A program made the position numbers and the translations under genes. This document shows, piece by piece, positions 60,090-64,000 of a DNA stretch of 64,000 nucleotides. Origin of the DNA: Streptomyces lydicus (lineage in GTDB: Bacteria > Actinomycetota > Actinomycetes > Streptomycetales > Streptomycetaceae); assembly GCF_004125265.1 (NCBI RefSeq), contig NZ_RDTE01000003.1, positions 5,332,001-5,396,000 on the forward strand, read 5' to 3'. The notes beneath the pieces are model-generated. The model was not told the DNA's origin. It searched no databases and was given only the letters and a program-made list of their open reading frames with translations. Within the stretch, counting starts at the first letter, position 1. The number at the start of each line of letters is the position of its first letter.

Positions 60090-60208
60090 CGGCCCGGGCA
60101 GCCGCTAGGGGATGGCCGCTGCGACCGGCACAGGAAGGATGTTTCGCGGCTTCGCTCATGAACCGCTCACATTGTGATCACGTACTTCGCAGGTGGTCCG
60201 CACATTTC

Positions 60209-60225
60209 ACTGACTCTCCGTCAGT
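60209..60225 (+). promoter_or_regulatory. Palindrome upstream of the SARP gene
   Basis: ACTGAC-TCTCC-GTCAGT is a perfect 6-bp-arm palindrome about 126 nt upstream of the SARP start, in the 330-bp divergent gap 60021-60350. Confidence 0.5.
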
Positions 60226-60350
60226 CCGCTTTCCGCGTCCACATAGTGAGAGCGAAAGGGGAAACGGAACTTTGCCTTCCCGTCGGTGGTCTTTTCTGGC
60301 AAAAGGGCGGTTTGCTGTGCGCGCATCGGCAGCATGAACTCGAGGGCACA

Positions 60351-62378
60351 ATGGTTCAGTTGCGGCTACTGGGGCCGGTTGAAATCGAAGTGAACAATGG
60401 GCGGCTGCTGAGCCTGGGGGCGGGCCGATTGCGCACCGTGACCGCGATTCTGGTCAGCGAGGTCAATCGCGTGATCCCGGTGGGCAGGCTGATCGACCTG
60501 GCGTGGGACGCGGACCCGCCGGCCAGGGCGAAGGGCGTGGTCCACAATCATGTGCACCGCTTGCGGCAGTTGCTCGCCGGGCAGGCCGAAATCGCCACCC
60601 GCGGCGGGGGATACGTGCTGATCGCCGACCCGTGGGCGGTGGATGTCAACCGGTTCCGGGAGCTGGTGTCCAGCGCCCGTGAGGCCGAGCCGTGGACCGC
60701 CGTCGCGCAGCTGCGCCAGGCGCTCGGTCTGTGGCGTGGCGAGGCGCTGGCGGATGTGCCCGGCGACCGGGTCAGACGGACGCTGGGCGTCGGCCTGACC
60801 CAGGCGAGGGTGGCGGCGCTGCAGGAGCTCGGGGACAAGCTGCTGCTGCTCGGCAGATACGGGGAAGCGGTCACGGAGTTGACCGCCCATCTGGCGGAGC
60901 ACCCGCTGCACGAGGAGCTGACGGCGCTGCTGATGCGTGCGCTGCAGGCGAGCGGCAGACAGGCCGAAGCCCTCGGCCACTACCACCGGACCAGACGGCA
61001 CCTGAAGCACCAGCTGGGCATCGATCCCGGCCCCGCCCTCAACGAGACATATCTGGCGGTGCTCGACGGGAAGCCGGCGGCCGTGCCGCACTTCACCGGT
61101 CGTCCCCCGGCGGTCGGTCCCCGTCCCGCCGTGCCGCACACCGCCGACCGCCCGCCGCCCTCCGCCGGGCGGCAACTCCCGCCCTCCGCCGGGCGGCAAC
61201 TCCCGCCCTCCGCCGGGCAACTCCCGCCCGCTGTACCGCATCCCGCCGCGCACCTCCCGTCCACCGCCCCGCCCTCCGCCGCGCACCTCCGGCCCGCCGC
61301 CCCCTCTCCCGTTGCCCAACTCCCGCCCGCCATCGCCGACTTCTGCGGCCGTACGAGGGAGAACGCCGCGCTGGACGAGACCCTGGACCGGATCCCGGGC
61401 CCGGGCTGTGTGGTGCTCGCGGGCGGGGGCGGGGCCGGCAAGACCACTCTGGCGGTGCACTGGGCGCACCGGGTCAAGGCCGAATTCCCCGACGGACAGC
61501 TCTTCGCCGACCTCCGGGGCTTCGAGCGTCCGCCGATGCGGCCGGGCACCGTTCTGGGGAGGTTCCTGCAGGCCCTGGGGGTGCCGGACGCGACGATCCC
61601 CGACTCCGAGACGGAGCGCTCGGCGCTCTACCGTTCGCTGCTCGCCGGGCGGCGGATGCTCGTGGTGCTGGACAACGCCGGGACGGCCGAGCAGGTGCGC
61701 CCCCTCCTGCCCGCGACGCCGGGCACGCTGGCGGTGGTGACCAGCCGGCGGCGGCTGAGCGGGCTGATGATCCGCGACGGGGCGGCGCTGGTCACGGTGG
61801 GTCCGCTGCCCGCGGACGACGCCCTGGAGCTGCTGGGGAGCGCGCTGGGACGGCAGCGCATCGCGGCGGAGGACGCCGCCGCCAGGGAACTCGTCGAGCG
61901 GTGCGACCGGCTGCCGCTGGCGCTGCGGATCGCCGCCGCACGGCTGATGGCGCACGTCGGCTGGTCGCTGGCGGACTGGACGAAGAAGCTGGCCGATGAG
62001 CGGCACCGGCTGTGCGAGCTGGCCGCGGCCGATCCGGACCTGTCCGTGGAGGCCGGTCTGTCGCTCAGCTACCGCGCACTGTCGAGTGGTGCGGCCCGGC
62101 TGTTCCGGCTCCTCGGGCTCGTCCCCGGCCCGGACGTGGAGGTCCATGCCGCCGCCGCGCTGGCCGGACAGGACCTGCCGCGCACCCGCCGGCATCTCGC
62201 CGAGCTGTGCGAGGCGCACCTCCTCGAAGAGCAGGCCGGGGGCCACTTCGCGCGGACCGGGCTGGTGCGCATCTACGCCGGGAGGCTCGTCGCGTCCGAG
62301 GAGCCGCCGGCCGACCGGGACCTCGCCCTGCGGCGCCTGTCCGACCATGCGGCCGGGGTGTGGACGGGGCCTGGGTGA
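60351..62378 (+). CDS. SARP-family regulator with NB-ARC domain
   Basis: AfsR-like pathway activator of 675 residues. Residues about 1-90 form the OmpR-type winged helix (VQLRLLGPVEIEVNNGRLLSLGAGRLRTVTAILV in parts), about 95-245 the bacterial activation domain (helical, HPLHEELTALLMRALQASGRQAEAL), then a Pro/Ser-rich linker with a 24-bp repeat. The NB-ARC ATPase has GGGGAGKTT near 360 and LLVVLDNAGTAEQVRPLLP. After a winged-helix part the protein ends with no TPR array, unlike AfsR. ATG 60351 with AGGGCAC upstream. The frame beyond the stop shows no TPR continuation. Confidence 0.88.
   Translation: MVQLRLLGPVEIEVNNGRLLSLGAGRLRTVTAILVSEVNRVIPVGRLIDLAWDADPPARAKGVVHNHVHRLRQLLAGQAEIATRGGGYVLIADPWAVDVNRFRELVSSAREAEPWTAVAQLRQALGLWRGEALADVPGDRVRRTLGVGLTQARVAALQELGDKLLLLGRYGEAVTELTAHLAEHPLHEELTALLMRALQASGRQAEALGHYHRTRRHLKHQLGIDPGPALNETYLAVLDGKPAAVPHFTGRPPAVGPRPAVPHTADRPPPSAGRQLPPSAGRQLPPSAGQLPPAVPHPAAHLPSTAPPSAAHLRPAAPSPVAQLPPAIADFCGRTRENAALDETLDRIPGPGCVVLAGGGGAGKTTLAVHWAHRVKAEFPDGQLFADLRGFERPPMRPGTVLGRFLQALGVPDATIPDSETERSALYRSLLAGRRMLVVLDNAGTAEQVRPLLPATPGTLAVVTSRRRLSGLMIRDGAALVTVGPLPADDALELLGSALGRQRIAAEDAAARELVERCDRLPLALRIAAARLMAHVGWSLADWTKKLADERHRLCELAAADPDLSVEAGLSLSYRALSSGAARLFRLLGLVPGPDVEVHAAAALAGQDLPRTRRHLAELCEAHLLEEQAGGHFARTGLVRIYAGRLVASEEPPADRDLALRRLSDHAAGVWTGPG
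61157..61225. repeat. 24-bp tandem repeat inside the SARP linker
   Basis: Units at 61157 and 61181 are identical and the third (61205) is shortened to 21 bp; they encode PPSAGRQL copies in the linker between the activation and NB-ARC domains. In-frame length change implies selection on the reading frame. Confidence 0.85.
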
Positions 62379-62433
62379 GCCGCGACCGCCCGGCCGGGCG
62401 CGCTCAATCCCCATCCTGTCCCTGCCTGTTGCC

Positions 62434-63276
62434 TCATTCCCCCTCCCCCTCCCCCTCCCCGTCCCCGTCCTGCCCCTGCTCCTGCCCGTGCTCCCGCAGC
62501 CACGTCGCCAGCTCCGCCCGGACGCGGCGGTCCACGGCCATGGAGAGTTCGGCATCGACCACGCCCTTGGCGAGCGGGCGGAACCTGTCGATGGTCTCGG
62601 CGATGCGGTCGACCTCGTCGGGGCCGGGGGGCTCGTCCGCCGAGGTGCGGGTGTGGGCGTCGGAGAGGAGGTGGGTGCGGATGAGGCGCGCGAAGATGAC
62701 GGCGAGGGCGTCGGCGTGGGCGCGCACCTGGCGGCCGGCTTCGAGGACGTCGGCCAACGGGATGCCCCGGTCCACGAGTTCGGTCGAGGCATCCAGCAGG
62801 CGGCGGCTGATGTGGACGAACTCGTCGCCGTCGACGGCCAGATAGCCGATGTCCAGGGACGTGGTCAGGTTCTCGGGGGTGATGTCCTCGCTGAAGTGGT
62901 CGGCGAGTTCTTCGGGGGTGAGGCGGACGGGCGTCTCCTCGGACCAGGGCGCCACCAGGGTGTCGTCCAGGCCCAGCAGTTCGCGCACATCGCGTCCGGT
63001 GTCGAAGGCCGAGAGGAGGTCGGCGATGCCGCCGAGGGTGTGGCCGCGCTCCAGGAGGGCACCGATGGTGCGCAGGCGGGCGAGGTGGTGCTCGTTGTAC
63101 CAGGCGATCCGGCCCTCGCGGCGCGGCGGCGGGATGAGCTTGCGCTCGCGGTAGAAGCGCAGCGTACGGACCGTGATGCCGGCTTCCCTGGCCAGGTCGG
63201 CCATGCGCAGTTCGCGCGCCGGGGGGTGTGCTGCCGCTTCCGTGCGCGCGTCCTCGGGTTTCTCGTTCGCTGCCAC
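62434..63276 (-). CDS. MerR-family regulator with helical C-terminal domain
   Basis: A 280-residue regulator. The winged helix (about 23-95; RMADLAREAGITVRTLRFYRERKLIPPPRREGRIAWYNEHHLARLRTI in parts) is followed by an all-helical domain of about 170 residues with many Glu/Asp/Arg and no TipAS or cysteine metal site, ending in GQEQGQDGDGEGEGEGE encoded by a CCCCCTC-type microsatellite (62439-62470). Divergent from the monooxygenase gene across 210 bp, which it probably controls. Confidence 0.85.
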   Translation of the reverse strand: MAANEKPEDARTEAAAHPPARELRMADLAREAGITVRTLRFYRERKLIPPPRREGRIAWYNEHHLARLRTIGALLERGHTLGGIADLLSAFDTGRDVRELLGLDDTLVAPWSEETPVRLTPEELADHFSEDITPENLTTSLDIGYLAVDGDEFVHISRRLLDASTELVDRGIPLADVLEAGRQVRAHADALAVIFARLIRTHLLSDAHTRTSADEPPGPDEVDRIAETIDRFRPLAKGVVDAELSMAVDRRVRAELATWLREHGQEQGQDGDGEGEGEGE

Positions 63277-63486
63277 GGGCTCAGCCTATGCCCGGGGGTA
63301 CGGCACGGGGCCGGGACGGAAGCCGGCGGCAACTTCCTGCCGCCCGACCCCTACCGCTCGGTACGCGGCTGCCCTACGCTCCAACCGTGCCAGTGATTGC
63401 TGGCGCAATGAGGTGGGCGACGGTGGCGCCGGACCTCACGGCACCGAAGATGGCAGTGAAGTACGTCGAACTCGGGAGGCGGCGCA

Positions 63487-64000
63487 ATGGCCGAGCGCGA
63501 GCGCAGGCATGTGCGGGTTGCGGTGATCGGATCGGGGTTCGGGGGTCTAGGCGCGGCGGTCAGGCTGCGGCGCGAGGGGATCACCGACTTCGTCATCCTG
63601 GAGCGGGCCGGGGCGGTGGGCGGCACCTGGCGGGACAACAGTTATCCGGGATGCGCCTGCGATGTCCCCTCGCACCTGTACTCCTTCTCCTTCGCGCCCA
63701 ACCCGGAGTGGCCGCGGAACTTCTCCGGGCAGCCGCACATCCGCGCGTACCTGGAGCGGGTCACCGACACCTTCGGCCTGCGCCCGCACCTCCGCCTCAA
63801 CTCGGAGGTGCACAGCCTGCGCTGGGACACCGAGGCGCTGCACTGGGAGCTGGAGACGGCCGGCGGACCGCTGACCGCAGATGTGGTGGTCTCGGCGACC
63901 GGGCCGCTGTCGGACCCCAAGCTTCCCGACGTACCCGGGCTGGACACCTTCCCCGGCAAGGTCTCGCACTCCGCCCGCTGGGACCACGACTACGACCTGC
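63487..64000 (+). CDS. Flavin monooxygenase (Baeyer-Villiger type), partial
   Basis: N-terminal 171 residues; the gene runs off the window. The FAD motif is VAVIGSGFGGLGAAVRL, followed by ILERAGAVGGTWRDNSYPGCACDVPSHLYSFSFAPNPEW (in parts), the form shared by FMO and BVMO enzymes. The TADVVVSATGPLSDPKLPDVPGLDTFPG region leads toward the NADPH site. The ATG has GGGAGG 8 nt upstream. Its substrate is unknown; the adjacent MerR is divergent. Confidence 0.9.
   Translation, partial: MAERERRHVRVAVIGSGFGGLGAAVRLRREGITDFVILERAGAVGGTWRDNSYPGCACDVPSHLYSFSFAPNPEWPRNFSGQPHIRAYLERVTDTFGLRPHLRLNSEVHSLRWDTEALHWELETAGGPLTADVVVSATGPLSDPKLPDVPGLDTFPGKVSHSARWDHDYDL

Noticed and set aside
60170..60185. Crp site with GTGATCAC upstream of the SARP gene
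   Set aside because: Only an 8-bp palindrome; spacing does not fit GTG-N6-GNCAC.

Overview
The window is high-GC Streptomyces chromosome. Evidence: GC-rich codon use, many GTG and some TTG or CTG starts, ATGA-coupled genes, a SARP regulator, a TipA-like regulator, VIT1, LtrA, two L,D-transpeptidases, and a galU-moeA-moaC-mogA-rimJ string typical of the genus. The left edge cuts a mobile element and the right edge cuts a flavin monooxygenase gene.

Layout. (1) 1 to about 5070: right part of an actinomycete integrative and conjugative element (AICE): FtsK-like transfer ATPase, small membrane protein, RepSA-type initiator, a 53-residue protein and a large serine recombinase. It sits inside a fructose PTS gene, of which only the EIIC part remains here (to 6149). 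(2) 6.4-16.7 kb: lipoprotein, TetR/MFS efflux pair, Ig-YkuD L,D-transpeptidase under a Crp-like site, CoA-transferase and small membrane protein around a DosR-like box, Yip1 and VIT proteins, P1 peptidase coupled to a second L,D-transpeptidase. (3) 16.9-22.4 kb: LtrA, O-methyltransferase, M20 amidohydrolase, and a MerR-PP2C fusion. (4) 22.4-27.5 kb: a sulfide/persulfide module with GntR, TauE-like exporter and sulfide:quinone oxidoreductase on one strand, and a CstB-like persulfide dioxygenase-rhodanese on the other. (5) 27.6-45 kb: housekeeping stretch with an AMP-ligase fragment, MepB, MscL, MTA phosphorylase, a zinc-ribbon gene behind a CIRCE-like operator, MFS, a K+/H+ antiporter with an apparent CTG start, penicillin acylase, 5-FTHF cyclo-ligase, GalU, molybdenum cofactor genes and a second CTG-started acetyltransferase. 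(6) 44.97-51.8 kb: tRNA-Ala(CGC) followed by an island-like stretch: decayed tyrosine recombinase, a WXG100-like/lipoprotein fusion, a 41-residue membrane protein, a HelD-type helicase with about 430 extra C-terminal residues, and a coupled hydrolase/excisionase-type HTH pair. (7) 51.9-64 kb: M23 peptidase, macrolide-type glycosyltransferase, TipA-like regulator, YtrA-type GntR with an ABC exporter, GNAT, exonuclease III, secreted protein, SARP-NB-ARC regulator, MerR and a partial Baeyer-Villiger-type monooxygenase.

How the genes work together. The sulfide module can be read as a pathway: SQR makes persulfide from sulfide, the dioxygenase-rhodanese turns persulfide into sulfite and thiosulfate, and TauE exports the sulfur oxyanions, with a GntR protein as the likely switch. 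The AICE recombinase has threonine where family members carry the catalytic serine, so the element may be locked in place. No CRISPR array, rRNA or recognised riboswitch was seen. All assignments come from reading the sequence; no database search was run.
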